Origin: Doryteuthis pealeii
Taxonomy: Eukaryota > Mollusca > Cephalopoda > Myopsida > Loliginidae
NCBI GenBank assembly: GCA_023376005.1
Contig: CM042142.1
Coordinates: forward strand, 55,659,762-55,723,761
DNA length: 64,000 bases
Reading direction: 5' to 3'
The notes under the pieces are model-generated. The model was not told the origin of the DNA, did no database searches, and saw only the letters and a program-made list of their open reading frames with translations. Both the position numbers and the translations under genes were made by a program. Of this stretch, positions 1-13,390 are shown in pieces; position 1 is the stretch's first letter; each line of letters begins with the position of its first letter.

Positions 1-18
1 CCAGTTATTCCAAATCAG
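1..18 (+). other. 3' end of an upstream exon with splice donor
   Basis: The first 18 bases end in CAG followed by GTGAGA at 19-24, a near-consensus 5' splice site. If spliced to the acceptor at 22599/22600 the six codons are open and continue in frame into the GAA CTC AAG that precedes the ATG of the terminal exon. Whether these bases are coding or 5' UTR cannot be decided because the window cuts the exon. Inference from a motif only; other exons could lie in between. Confidence 0.4.
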
Positions 19-3000
19 GTGAGACAGAATTCATGGTTGAACATAGATTGGAATTGTTGGATGTTTAGTAATTGTTTTCTTTTACTAATAATCATAGTAA
101 TTTGTTTCCTTGCTAAACTGAGTTGTTTCACTGGTTCATTTAAAAGTTTGTTCTAAATTAAGAATTAACTTTTCATGTGTGAACTTGAAATTTGAAAAAC
201 ATTTCCTTCATTGCTTTATTTTAGTTTTTCAATGGGCTATTTCAAGAATCTGAAATTTATGTATTTCTTTTATACTTTTCTTCATATCTTTTAAAATTTT
301 GAAAATAATTCTTAATAGTTTATAACTTGTAGGAAGTAATAGAATGTTGTCTTAAAATACAGTATCTGAACTTCCTTCTCCTTAATAAGTCAGGTGATAC
401 ATTCTTTAAATGCATAAAGGAAGGTCATCAGTGATACACTACAATTATAGCCAATTTCAGGTTTTTCAACATCATATTGACTCCAATAGCAACCCAAACC
501 TGACTCCAAAATTGTCAGGTCACTTCCCTGAAAGCACTGTGCTACTATACTAGTCTCGACATTGCAAACTCAAATAATGAAAGCAAATTTTTTCTGTTAA
601 TTTATTTCCTCTTAATAAGAATTACTTTATTTTTTAAACAGAATTCAAGCCTATTATATCCATTATGGGTGGTGGTTCACTGTTTCTAAGTAACTTATCA
701 AACGCATATCTGAAATCTTCCTTTTTCTTATATGTGTGATAATAAGCATCGTTACCCTAGCACTTTATATAGGAAATCAACTATTGACAATCAATCTTTT
801 GAACCAATTGTAGGATAATTATGAAAGTTTTATTTCCCCCCCCCTCTTAGTTTTGTCTAATAAAAGATTGTTGGCAAAATCTTGCAAGTATAAATTTACT
901 GCTGATCTTTCATTGCCTCAATATATTTTTTTTATTTCTGTTGAAAATTTTAAAACATTAAAAGTTTCTTGTGTTGGCTAACTTATTAGTTCATTGGTTG
1001 TAGACCATTTCTATCTGCATGCAGGGTTTTGGGGTTTGCTTTCGTAGTTTATATTCCGATGACACTCCATCATTGAATAGATAGTACCCGCTCAACCCAC
1101 CCTGGTAAATGCTGCCACAGCAACAAAATCATTTCTATTGTAAAATATCAAGTAGTCTTCATCCATTGTGTTCAGTTTGGGTGAAGCAATGGTTTCAAGA
1201 ATAAACTTGACCACTGCAGAATATTTCACCACTGGTTTAATATATGGAAAGCTCTGAATAACAACTGACATTTTTTTTTCTTTTAAATAAATTTTTAAAT
1301 TTTTTGTTGGTTATTTTAATACATTTAAGAGATATATAGAAGTAACATACTTCATTAAAATTTTAAATTCATTTACTCAAAAGTAGAAACATTAAACATG
1401 CATAATTTTTTTAAGAACATTTTCTGTTGGGTTTAGGATTCTTAATTGAATAGAACTACTGTTACTATCTTGCATAGATTGCAATTTGAAACTAAATAAA
1501 TTCCATCAAAATCTAACCTTTAGATACTTTTTGTACTATTTGTCTGATTTAAAGTGTATCAAATACTATATCTTTAATGATGAATGACTATTTTTTTTCT
1601 TATTATTCAAACTGTTTCTATTTATTTTCTTATTCAAATGTTATATTACAGTAAGCTTGTCTTTGGCATTCTACCTTCCAAGTTTTTTTTAATATAAAGA
1701 TTGCTGGTTTGTTTTGTATCATATATTGAAATAATTACTTTGTTAAACAATTGAGATTTGCTAAAATATTGTTAGATTTAACTGGAGATTATTTAATCAA
1801 GATAATATGTCCAAGTCAGAATTCTGTCTCAGTTGGCTTGAGTTCTAAAATAATAAGGATTAATTTTGTTTGAAAATAATTATTTGTAAATAATTTATGG
1901 TAGTTTATCTAATTTACAATGGTTCACTTGGCATACCAATAAAATCAATAGAAAAGGTTACCAAACTTCTTATCAAATACTTTCTTTCAACTAGGAATGT
2001 TTTTTTCACATTTACTTAGGTAGGACTTGAATAAATATGTTTGGTCAAATTCATATAAGTTTCACTCCTTTTGTATTTGAAATAATTAATTTGCTAATCA
2101 AAGAATTTAATGATTTTACTTTTGATTTTGTTTCAAAGTTGAACAAATCTTGATGGGTGTCAAAATTGGCTACCAAACCTGACAACCTTTTGCATGAGAA
2201 ACTTTAATTTCTTTATAAAAGTTATTATTGCAAAGATAACTGATTATGTAATGTTTTACAAGAAACGATTTTCCTATTTAGAATTGGAGGTTGGATTTTG
2301 ACAACTCACTTTTCATGAGGCCATAATAGTCAATGATGTTTTTTTTAAGAGTTTAATCTGTCATAAGTGTAAGAAATTGTTAAAATCTGCCCATTGTCAG
2401 ATTTTCAGAATGTTTGTTTTCATTTTTGCAAATATCACTTAAAACTTAATATTTTATTTTTTTGTAGAAACTCCATTAAATTCTAACATAAATTACTTCA
2501 TTCGTGTGATAGAAGTCCATGACTAGAACTTATTTGCTACTTTTTTTGTCTTTTATATTGATATATTAAAACTCATTCAATGTCTGTAAAAATGGTTGGC
2601 CAAAAATAAGATACTATTGCTTTGATTAATAATTGTTTTGTGCTCAGTTACAATATACTCTAATAACCTAAAAAAATGTTTTTTAATATGCTGATAGTTT
2701 GCATAGGAAATGACTTTCTTATTAGAAATTCTTTGCATTAGGAAGTAAAGGAAGACATGAAAAATGTCCATCATGAATATCCCCAATTTGTTTTTTTGTT
2801 TTTGTTTTTTTTTTTCCAAATATTGTCAGCTAATGGTTTCAACAATAAAAGGTTTTTGGTTGATAATATTAATTGATATGTTACTGAATTTTCAATATTT
2901 GTTTCCATCACCTAATTGATCTCAAACTTCTATTATTTTAAAGGCAAGGAAGCTATTAAATCTTTCTCATTTTCCTACTTAAAATAACACTTTTTTTTCT

Positions 3001-3144
3001 AATTATCTGGAAAACATTGAGAGATAACAAACATGCCTTAAAATTCTTAAAAAGAAAAAAATTCAGCACAACCAGTCCTTTTTATTATTTAAATTCATGT
3101 TCATTAATATGGGGGAAAAATTTTTCTAAATTAAGATTGAAAAT

Positions 3145-3200
3145 ACAAAATTAGTCATTAGATATAAGAATTTATTTTTATATTTAATGACTAATTTTGT
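3145..3200. repeat. 16 bp perfect inverted repeat (hairpin)
   Basis: acaaaattagtcatta at 3145-3160 is exactly reverse-complemented at 3185-3200 with a 24 bp AT-rich loop. It lies directly before a SINE and may be the end of an older foldback element or the SINE's target site. Confidence 0.6.
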
Positions 3201-3203
3201 GTT

Positions 3204-3458
3204 TTTGGTTTAGCTCAGTTGGTAAAGCACCCGCCTTGGAATCGTCAGGTTCCGGATTCGATACCGGTCCCATTCAACTCAGTGCATGAGTAGCACAGAT
3301 TGGGTAATCTGATCTGTGCGGTAAAGTGGGGAGCTGACGGTAGGTGTGGCACTCTGCTTCAGATGCCAAAACAATGTCCCTGGTCTAGTGCTAGCAAAAA
3401 GGATAGACTCCTTCGCTGTTTGGCTGATACCAACAATAGGCCATTTTGACGACTTTAA
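3204..3458 (+). mobile_element. tRNA-derived SINE, family B
   Basis: A tRNA-like head carries an A box (tagctcagttgg) and a B box (ggttccggattcgatacc). It is followed by the family body: a bipartite 'gtgcggtaaagtggggagctg' block, then 'ggtctagtgctagcaaaaaggatagactcc' and an end near 'gacgacttta'. The same body recurs at 26677, 38930, 45543, 50791, 57695 and 59575, which is what defines the family. The anticodon arm does not pair, so this is a retroposon and not a tRNA gene. Confidence 0.8.
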
Positions 3459-4917
3459 TTTTTTATAAGAATTTAAAATTTGCATAACTCCTTGAAAACT
3501 GAACAGAGCTTATTGATATAAGCTAAAATAGTAAGTCATAAGGTCACAAGTGATGATTGCTAAACACTACTTCTTAGTGGTGTACTCACCCACATACCTA
3601 AGCTAAACTGAGTATATTTGAAAATGTAGTGCTATGTTTTGTAAAATAGGAATTTTAGGAAATGTATAAAGCTTTATAAATATAGATTAGATGTGGCATA
3701 AGGCTGCAAGTATGGATCACTCGGTGAGAATCTAATTTGCCAATAATGGTCTGCTAATCCAGATGGCTGACCATTAGAAGTGTCCAAAGCTTTAATAATA
3801 TAAATTGAAATGTCATTTATATTTTCTTAATTCAACATCTATCTGGTCTTGTGATTAGGCAAACAAGTTTAGAGCTGAGATATTATTTGCTTAAAATTTT
3901 AGAATTGTATCAGCTGTGTACTTATTAATTGATAACAAGAATATCTTGAAAGCAATGTTTAGGGACTGCAAAATCCCTAAAAATGTTTATATAACCTAAA
4001 AAATTGTTTATGGAGAAGCTGAGCTGTTAGATTTTAAAAGAATGCCTTTCTCTAGCATATCTGTTGTCAAACTACTACTATACTTAAAATGGGTCAAACA
4101 TCAACTTGTAATTCTTCCTTATAAGATACTCACTTTAAACAAGACATACCAAACTTAGGACCCTATATTTTCCCACTTTGTTGAATAAAGTCCCATGATT
4201 GTAGCATACAAAGATTATCACTTTATTCTGCAGCCATAAAAATCAATGATTTACATTGTAAATTACAAGTCATAACAAGTCTTTGGACACTGAGACTAAG
4301 CATATGGATTAGAGATGGTTATTTTTGTTGGGATTTATATATATATATATACTATTCAAGTAGATATATTTTACTTGGTGCAAATCAACCATGCCTTGTA
4401 CATTTCCAACTCTAGATACAATCACTCGGTTTTTGTGTAGTTGTTTTTGGCAAGAGTTTTCAGTCAATAAGGCAATGAGAATGTTGGTAGCTGTAAGAGA
4501 GGTGCTTGGTGAGATTGTAGCAATCTAATTGATATGATTCAGTTGAAAAAGAGCAGAAAGCTTAATGATTTAAGTCAAACTTCCTCATTTATTCTGACTG
4601 CTGGCAACATAGTTTGCAAAATTTGGTTGGAACTCAACTCTGTTCACTGCTGTTAGTAAAGGTGCAAATGATTTTTTTCCTGTCCTAAATAGTTTTGCAG
4701 CAGTTGTATAGCTAATGAGTAAGGGAAGGAACGTATAGAAGATTAAGAGGTATTGATTAACCATTTTATCTAAATGAAGATTGAAATGGTGAAAGTTGGT
4801 TTGGAGCTGGCTAATAGTGAGCAATTTGTCTTGCATATATTGCATTATAACCTGACTTATAATTCTGTTGGATTGGATTTTAAGGATCCTTTTTTTTATG
4901 CAGAAAGACTTGTTTGT

Positions 4918-5140
4918 ATTCACCCAACCCCTCCACCATGGATAGGATGTGACACAAGTGTTTTCTTTCTAAACTATTTGCCATGTCAAGGTTAAAGAGG
5001 TTGGTCTCGTCCACTGTTTACCCATCGTTGGGAGAAGATTTATTCAAGGGCATTAGTGTGAAGGGAAATGCAAGCGGCCTTATCCAGAACTTGGATTGTC
5101 GATTCCATTTCCTATGATGCGTTAGGTCATGTGCACCTCC
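4918..5140 (-). mobile_element. tRNA-derived SINE, family A (diverged)
   Basis: Read on the minus strand it has the tRNA-like head at the right end and the family 3' end (revcomp of 'ccaacccctccacc...ggatgtgacaca') at the left. It matches other family A copies such as 59127-59396, but with many substitutions and a weakened B box, so it is old. Confidence 0.7.
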
Positions 5141-8088
5141 TGCAAAAAGGGTTGTTAATTTCAAATTCTATATTAAGAATAACTGATTGGACATTTTAAG
5201 AATGTTGCAGCCAATCAATTTTAAGTAATGCATATTATAAAACAGGTTTAGTTTATAATTTTTCATCTAGTTAACCTGAATATCCTATTAAAAAATTGTC
5301 ATGATTGAAAAAAAAAAAAAAAAAAAATTTTCTTGGATTTAAATTTCTTACATTTTGATTGTAGTAAAAATTGACTATTTAAGTCTTTTAGTAGAAGATA
5401 AAAGCAGACAACATTATCCTTCATCAAACAGTTGATTATAATGATATTCAGTGACACTAAATCTCTTAGAGAGAAAAAACAAACTTGGTTACTCTATTTC
5501 ATTGGCTGATTATGTCACAGGACTGACTATATTCTGTTTCTTAAGGTTCTTAACAAGTTTCTAAAAAAATAGTTTCAAGTATGTTGCAAGTTGGATTAAA
5601 AAAAAAATCTGTTATCTTTGTAACCTTCTCTTAATACAGTGTATCTTAAATTTATTTTGTATTTACTATGGTTTCTTATTTTGGATGTATCGTGGATTTT
5701 TTTTTTTTTTTCTGTTTTGTGAAATCTTATAATTCTTATCCATTGAAATATTTAGATTTTTTTAATTTAATTTTTTTTTTTCCATGTTAAATATAACTTT
5801 TACTGCAGTTTCTGATAAATCAAAAATATTGCTCTATCCTTTCCATGTGATGGTTATAATTACATCATTTCTGAGTTGAGAAAATCTTACCATGTCAGTC
5901 AAAAAGAATTGAATCTTCAGTTTGTTCATTTTTCTAAGCATTTAATTCTATCAAATTTAAGACATTTTAAAAAATCTTAATACTTTTCAGTTTTATTTTA
6001 TTATTTAATACTATTTCTGGATTTAAATGTATAGATTTATAGTGATTTTGCATTGACTTAAATATCTTCTTAGGTTATCATTTAAGGTAGGAAGTAAAAA
6101 TTGAATTAATCGTTTATGTCAATATGATTATTGCTACTTCAGTTCCTTTTTAAACCAGTCGGATTTTACAATTTCCATCCACAATTTTAGTTAGTAATTT
6201 CAAAATGGGGTAAAACCAGTCGATGATTTTATGAGTACTATTCATATTTCAGTTTTGTATACCTTGCATTAGTGAATGTTATAATTAAGCTGTTGTGTAC
6301 TCTTTTATATATTTTTTTTTCCTCCTTGATATTGAGTATTTCCAGCATATATGAACTAAATTGTTTCAATTAAAAACTTGTTTGTTCATGTCCCTTTGAT
6401 TAAACATAATTATTTTTTATTTAACTTGTATTCCCGAGAAGTCTTAAGTTATAAAAAACAAAAACTTAGAACATTATAAATGAGTTTTAAGTGATTTTCT
6501 TTTCTTTGAAATATATATATATAGCATGTATGCATTTTATTATTGATTGAATTTATATTTGAAATCTTAAATCACTGTCTCCTCTGTGACAATGTATACT
6601 TTTATATATAACACAAGGCAACATGATGTATTTATTAGTCATATAATAGGGTAATGAAAAATTCTATTGCTGTAACCTAAGGCATTACATGATACAACTT
6701 AAAGATGACTCTTATTACTCTAACAATGGAGTTTATCATTACTTAATGGAATCAGACTACTAATATGTTGCAAGAAGCTTCATATATAACTTCAAAGTTG
6801 TCAGATTTGGTACCAAATATTAATACAACAAATACCAAAATAAAAAAAACCTAACCCATCTTATTGCAATATTCATTTGGTCTTCATATTTGTTGTACTA
6901 TTTTTAGTTATGTTATTTTTAGTTAGGTTATTTTTTATGATCTTTACTTTCAAATGTAAATTCTTGTAAAAGAAGGCAAATTTGAATTACTTAACATTAA
7001 CTGGAACCTTTAACATGTGACAATAGTTAATTGTCTAGGTTAAAATCCTAGATTACTGAAGCAATTTAATTGCATATTTAATATTCTTACAGTTTTAAAA
7101 TAACCATGTGATTTCCACAGGTACAGATGTACACTTTGATTCTAGACACAAGTCCCAATGAACAACACTTTGATCAATGTCAGTATAATTACTACATTCT
7201 GAAATTGGTCCAGGTGTAAATAATCCATTTTTATCACAACAACCATGCTAGTATATTAAGGATTTAACATTTGACCAATTTAAAATAATTCCTTGTAAGA
7301 AATTAACATAACCTTGCACTATTATTATTATTAACCCATTTTGTTTGGATTGTGTGAATGTTGTTTTTTTTTTTTACACGTGCAGATATTTGTATGTATT
7401 TAGATTTGTTCATTAGATAATCCACACCAAAGTTAGATAAGGTTTAATTATGAGAAAAACTAGTTTTCAATTCAATGATGAATTACATTCAACCAAATTG
7501 TGACTGGGTTTGTTGATAAGCTGATTTTGAAACTCCCATTCAACTAGAATGGCAGCCTTAAACCACTTTGTTTTATCTAATGTAGTTTTGAAGCATTTCA
7601 TGATTAAGTCAACCAGTTTAGAATTGTTCCAGTTTTCAAAAATAACTAAGCATTGTAGTGATGTTCACTTACCTTATCCACTCTTTTTAAATCATTTTTT
7701 GTCCCCCCCCCCTTTTATTTTTTTTATATCTCCAGTTGTAAAGCTATTATTTTTTCTATCCTCTCCTTGGGGAAAAAGACATGGTGGGATAAATGTATTA
7801 AGGATTCCATGGCAACTTTTGCAGCATTTGGTTATATCTGGGAATGTATTATGGGAAAAAGAAAATCTGAAGTACATTGCTAAGTTGATTTATAGAAGCA
7901 GTAATACATAAAATGATTATTTTAAAATATCAACCTTGAAGAGCTGACTAATCCATTGTAAGCTGCAAACAAAAATGAGTCATGATTGATAATCTTTTGT
8001 TGAATGTCTTGAATGGACATGAGGGAACTTTTTTGATGTTTGAAGTCTGTATTTCATTGAAAGCTAATTATTTGCCATTTATTAGATG

Positions 8089-8091
<3 letters not shown>

Positions 8092-8143
<52 letters not shown>
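8092..8143. repeat. (AT)n microsatellite
   Basis: About 26 uninterrupted AT dinucleotides. A short ORF reads through it as poly(Tyr-Ile), which is an artefact of the repeat. Confidence 0.95.
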
Positions 8144-8146
<3 letters not shown>

Positions 8147-9443
8147 AAATCACAATTTTCATTTATAAATGTTTATATCAATTGTGGCTGTCTACTTTTA
8201 GTATGTTTAAAAAGCTTGTCAAAAATATAAGTGATACCTGTACCAATTTAGTTATTTTATAACTGAAAGCTTTTATTTGATTTTTAAAGTCATTTTCTAT
8301 TGTATTGTAAAATTAACAAATAAAACTTTTATTGTTGGTAGTTGAGAAAATTTAGCATTCACAAACTGTTTTAATATTATTTTAGTGCAAAATTTGATCA
8401 TAATTTTTATAAATGTTGATAGAAATTGGCTTTTTTTTTTCTTTGCTTCCTTAATTCTTGCCAAAAATGTATAACCTTTAGAAAGATGTAAGAATGAAGA
8501 CTTGACAAATCTTTACTTTCAAGATTCTAAAGAAAATTGTTTAAAGGTTAGGTATCAATGTTTACTTTAAAAAAAAAACCTTTTGTCATTTTATCTGTAA
8601 TTTTTAGTTCTGTTTTTAATACCAAAAGGTTAGTATACCTTTCAGTACTTCAGTTCAAGCAATCTTCTAATGTTACTTAATTGCTTCAAAAAGTTTTATA
8701 TCTATTCATGTAATTGATAGCTAGAGATATTTGATAAAATATAGTCTTATTTTTTCAATAGCCTTTGAGGTCACAATGCTTCTACTGATGGCATTTCAAG
8801 CACACTTACTGACCTCTTGGAGAGCACTTGTCTTCCTTCTGGTGGCTTTTACAGGATCTGTTTGTAAAGTTAGAAATGTTATGTCTTTGCTTCTGAAATA
8901 TTACCACTCTTACTATATATCATATGGAGCTACACAAGCTAGATGGTTCATGCAGATGGCTATCCTAGAGAGCATTTGTATCTGGTTGATGTAATGTCAT
9001 AATCATCTTTAACTTAATAGACCTTTGACTTGTGGTGTCAGCTTTAAAGAACAGTTTGGCCTACAATATATTTTGTTCTCTTTGGCTAACCGTATATATC
9101 ACCTTCGTGCTACTTAAAGCTTTGCACAGGGGCTTTACTCTGCCTCAAGTTATGCATTTCAAAGATGATTGCACTGACCAACACTATCATTTTGATGTCT
9201 CTCATAAAGCACTTAGATGTAAGAAATTATTTTCACTGTCCATTATTATAGTTTCTATTCTGAATTCCAAAGGGAAAATCCTGACTGAGATGAGTTGTTT
9301 AGAATTATTTAGCTTACATTTTTTTATATTTTTAATTTCTGCAGTCTACTAAACTTCTACTTGTAAAATATTAAATGCTTTTGACTTTGGATTGAACTTG
9401 GTTTTCTACTATCTGTATTCTATCAATGGAATTGTTCATCAAT

Positions 9444-9448
<5 letters not shown>

Positions 9449-9502
<54 letters not shown>

Positions 9503-9525
9503 GTTGGCAAAAACAGCACATCAGT

Positions 9526-9561
<36 letters not shown>
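9449..9561. repeat. (AT)n array followed by poly(T)
   Basis: An (AT)n run at 9449-9500 is separated by about 28 bases from a poly(T) tract at 9529-9561. The poly(T) could be the tail of a minus-strand retroposon, but no body is recognisable. Confidence 0.9.
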
Positions 9562-9564
<3 letters not shown>

Positions 9565-11139
9565 GTAATAAATTTTAAATAAGTACTATCATCATTGGAT
9601 CTCAATTACAGTGGGAACCCATTGGGTTTACAGGTCATCTAGTACTTTCTAAAATGAAAAATAAAGGAAAATTCTTAGTTTGTATTTTAAATGTTTGTAT
9701 ATAGAATTGTTTATTCAATATAAATTGTCAGTGGCCTTATATATTTGCAATAGATAGAGCAACTGTTAGTATGCAGACTTTGTTCCTGGCATTAAGCCAG
9801 AATTGAATACTTAGAAAATCAACTAACTTGGTAAAATTTTAATAAAAAAATTTCTTGTGAAATTTAAAAATAACTTTAACAGTAAGCTATTCAAACTTTT
9901 GTAAGGGTGGAATCATTTGTCATAAAAATTAAAAACATTTTTTTAAATTTTTTTATTACATTCCTACAGTTACTATCTAAGGAAGTAAACTTGGAAGACA
10001 GCTGGTTTAGAGATGAGATTCCCCCCCCCCATTTGAACTCTATATTAGGGTAAAAAAAGGGTCACATATTACAGTTACAGCAGAACCTCTGCAAAAAGTA
10101 TAGTATGCATCTTGAACATTTTTAATCAAAGTTTAGCTTCTTTAATGCTTAAGAACAATATAGATCTGTTTTTGTAATTTTTAGATAACTTTTTGAAAGT
10201 GTTAGTATTTTCAGTTTACAACATACTGGTTTATTGATAATGTGACAGGCACTGCAATCATTTTTATCAATGAGAAAAAAATATTCTTTTGATAACTTTT
10301 CCAAACACCATGCTGACTCCAAAATTCCTGTTGTACATTGGGGTCTGTTGTATATAAATTGTGGAAAATAAAGAGCAGATAAGTTGATTTTTACCCTGTA
10401 ATATAGCAGGTGTTGAAGAATGGAAAAAATAGTAATTTAACAGTATCATATTGAGTATGCAATCAAGATATCCATTCTCAGTATGTAAGCATCAGTGAGA
10501 CTTTGATCTGTACATAGCAATATCTTGTCTTGAGATGATAATGTGTTCTTCTAATGTTAACTTTGATCTTTATTGACCAAGGAGAATATTGGAATATTTT
10601 CAGTTTAAAGACCTTGCTTTCAATGAATATAACTCTTAAATACAGCTGATGTGTTCAGTAAGTAATAAAATAGTTGTTAATTTTGAAAATAAATTTGATT
10701 AAAATAAAAGCTCTTTTCTAAATTTAAAAATGTTTTAAACTTGCATGAGTTGGTAAAAGTAAGTTTTCTTTTTTATTTTAATTTTAAGATCATATTCATA
10801 CTAATTCAAATCTTTTCATGTGATTGTAAAATCTCAGTTAATGAAAGGTTATTTTTCATTGTCATTTGTCATTTTTATCAAATATGTGATCTTTTTTTCT
10901 TGGTTGTAAAATCCATATTTATTGCATATTATAATTGTATGATAGTTTATAAATCCAAAATAAGATCTTTTGGATGTCTGCCATGTACTTGGTTGTCAAA
11001 ACCATAACCTTGTATAATTAATAGATTTCCTGTGGTGCTTGCCTTTTGTAATCTAAAAGCCATAAAAATCAGTTATTGATATTTCAGGGAACTTAGAAAT
11101 TAAGGTTTTGCAATCAGATTAATTATAAGACTAAGTAGT

Positions 11140-11345
11140 TGCATTGGAGACATCTTGTGCTGAAAAGTTTATATGATGATGTCATATCTGCTGTTGATGA
11201 CGTTTTTGACCCATGTGATCCAAGCACTGCAATATCAATGAAAGTGTGGACCATAAGGGGAACTATTGAAAAATAAACCTCATTTGGTGTTATTCCATGA
11301 GTATATCTTTGTCAGCCTATGAACTTTTCAGTCAACCTTTTGTAG
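11140..11345 (+). pseudogene. mariner transposase C-terminal relic and 3' end
   Basis: The frame that opens near 11145 (…LYDDVISAVDD…, ending …WTIRGTIEK then a stop at about 11276) aligns with the last about 40 residues of animal mariner transposases, whose C-terminus typically ends in a 'DRW.KC...GDYVEK' pattern. Downstream 'tatgaacttttcagtcaacc' resembles the mariner 3' flank and terminal repeat. Only the tail survives and no upstream transposase could be traced. Family assignment is by remembered consensus, so moderate confidence. Confidence 0.5.
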
Positions 11346-13244
11346 TGTTTTGTTTCAATGTATGTGTTAATTATAACCAAACCAACTTCTTCTGAAATTC
11401 CAGTACATTGCCAAAAGTTTAGCACTATATTTTAAGTTTATAGGTTTTTCTGGCTGTCTAAAATTAGTGTTCCTATGAAACTTTTGTAAGCCAAAATGAT
11501 ATAAGAACCAGGTGCTATTAATTTATTTAGGAAAATTATTTGAGCATTTTCATTTCCCCAAAATAACTTGGCATCCAATTATCGAGTTGACTGACAAGTG
11601 CTACAATTATCTAAAAAAGTATGACTTTAATTTTAAAAGGGCATTTAGGTTTGATTTGCAGGATGTTATGTGTACCTACAAAGGAATTATAATATAGAAA
11701 AATGCATGCAGTTAAATATACTGTCATATTTCAAGCTTTCCACATCAACCATGATAAATGATTAGCCACCACCTTTGACATTGTGGCAAGCATATTTTGA
11801 ATCTGAGAATGTTAGAATATTTTTCCTGTATTAATGAAAGTCTTTCAAGAGAGCTTTTTGAAATGCACAGTTTACCTGTATATCGGCATATGATAATTCA
11901 AAATATTCCTTCATCACAACCATATGATTTCATATATTTTGCATCATTAATTACAGATGTTTTTCACTTATATTTTGTATATTAGACATAGGTATATTCT
12001 CTTTATTTTGAAATAGAGTAACAACAACAAAAATGCTTGGATTATTCTACAAACCAAGAATTCATTATAAACATGTTTTGTATTGTATGAAAGAAACCAA
12101 CTGTAAATTGAATGCAGACTAAGTTGAAGCAGTTATCTTAGAAGATATTTCCTTTTGTAAGTCTCTCTCTATCTATGTCTCTCTCTCTCTCTCTCAGTCA
12201 ATATTTTAGCATCCTAAATGCAGCCACTAGCAAACAGGTTGTGTAATGTAGGTTATGTCATTTGAAAACTGAACAATGCAACAATTAATGTATATTCAAA
12301 TGTATAAAAATAAATCTTTGCTTTTATTCTCATATAATTATTGATACTAATTTTTAGGCTGTTATTTATGTGGATTACTTACTACTTGAGAATTACTCAT
12401 ATTGTAAGCAAATATTTTCATGTTATTGAAAAGTCAAATGTAAAAAAAAAAATTAGATTGCATCCTTAGATACAATTGGAAAAACCTAATGGTTTATCTA
12501 ACATTAACTCTCTTGTGGTAAAATTTCAATTTTTGTAAGATGATTTATAATTGATTAATCATGTTGTGAATGCTTATTATTGATTGAACTTTGTATGTGA
12601 ATGAAAATTCCAGTAATGAATGTTATTGAAATCCAAAGCTTAAGTGAACAGAATTATTATTTTCCAAATCAGATTAAGTCTGGTCAAGGTAAAATAACTT
12701 TAATTCTTTTTCTATCTAACAATTACATGTTTTTTCCAAACCTCAGAAAGGTAATCATTATTTCTATTTAGGAGCTAGCACCTTTTTGTATAAATAAACG
12801 TTTTAAGCAATTCTTAAAGATATCCAATAAGGAATTATTCATAAAAATATCCACTTAATTTTGGTTAAAAATAGTTTTATATATGAAATAATTTAAAGTA
12901 CTTTTTTGGCTGTTTATAAATAGCAAGAACTCGGCTTATGCTATCAAATAAAGGGCTGTATGCTTAATGTGGATTATTGGTAAATGATAAATTTTAGTTG
13001 CTTCAACTTACAAGAGTTGATTCTCATAATTTTCAGATTAATATTTTACTATTGATAGCATTGGCTTATTTAACCATTTTCTTTAAATTGCTCTTATAGC
13101 AAACATCCAACCTTTTTTATTATATAGGTACAAAAAGCCTGTGGCTGAGGGTCAATTGCCAGTTTATTAATAAATATGAAGTTGTTTCTTGAGTTAATAA
13201 AAAATTTAACATAAAAATTATTTCTGCCAATTTAGAATGCTAAA

Positions 13245-13390
13245 CTACATTTAGTGGTGAGGTTCCAATTCTGGAACTCTGATGTGTGTGGTGTACCCCT
13301 TCATTGCCATTTCTCCTAGATCCATTCTGTCCTACAGTGGTAGTACCTGTTAGGATCCCATCTTTGGGTCAAATAGATCTGTTTGCAAGT
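13245..13390 (+). repeat. interspersed repeat family D, partial
   Basis: Shares the blocks 'gaggttccaattctgg', 'ggtagtacctgttagg' and a closing 'gggtcaaatag' with copies at 39240, 42185, 51746, 54680 and 62597. I cannot assign the family to a named element and see no ORF in it. Confidence 0.65.

Noticed and set aside
7549..7911. 120-codon plus ORF and overlapping minus ORF
   Set aside because: Composition follows homopolymers (poly-Phe, poly-Pro from T/C runs); no conserved pattern.
8731..9352. Two consecutive plus-strand ORFs of 87 and 106 codons
   Set aside because: No recognisable motif in either, different frames, no splice logic joining them. Possibly an old unidentified relic, not supportable.
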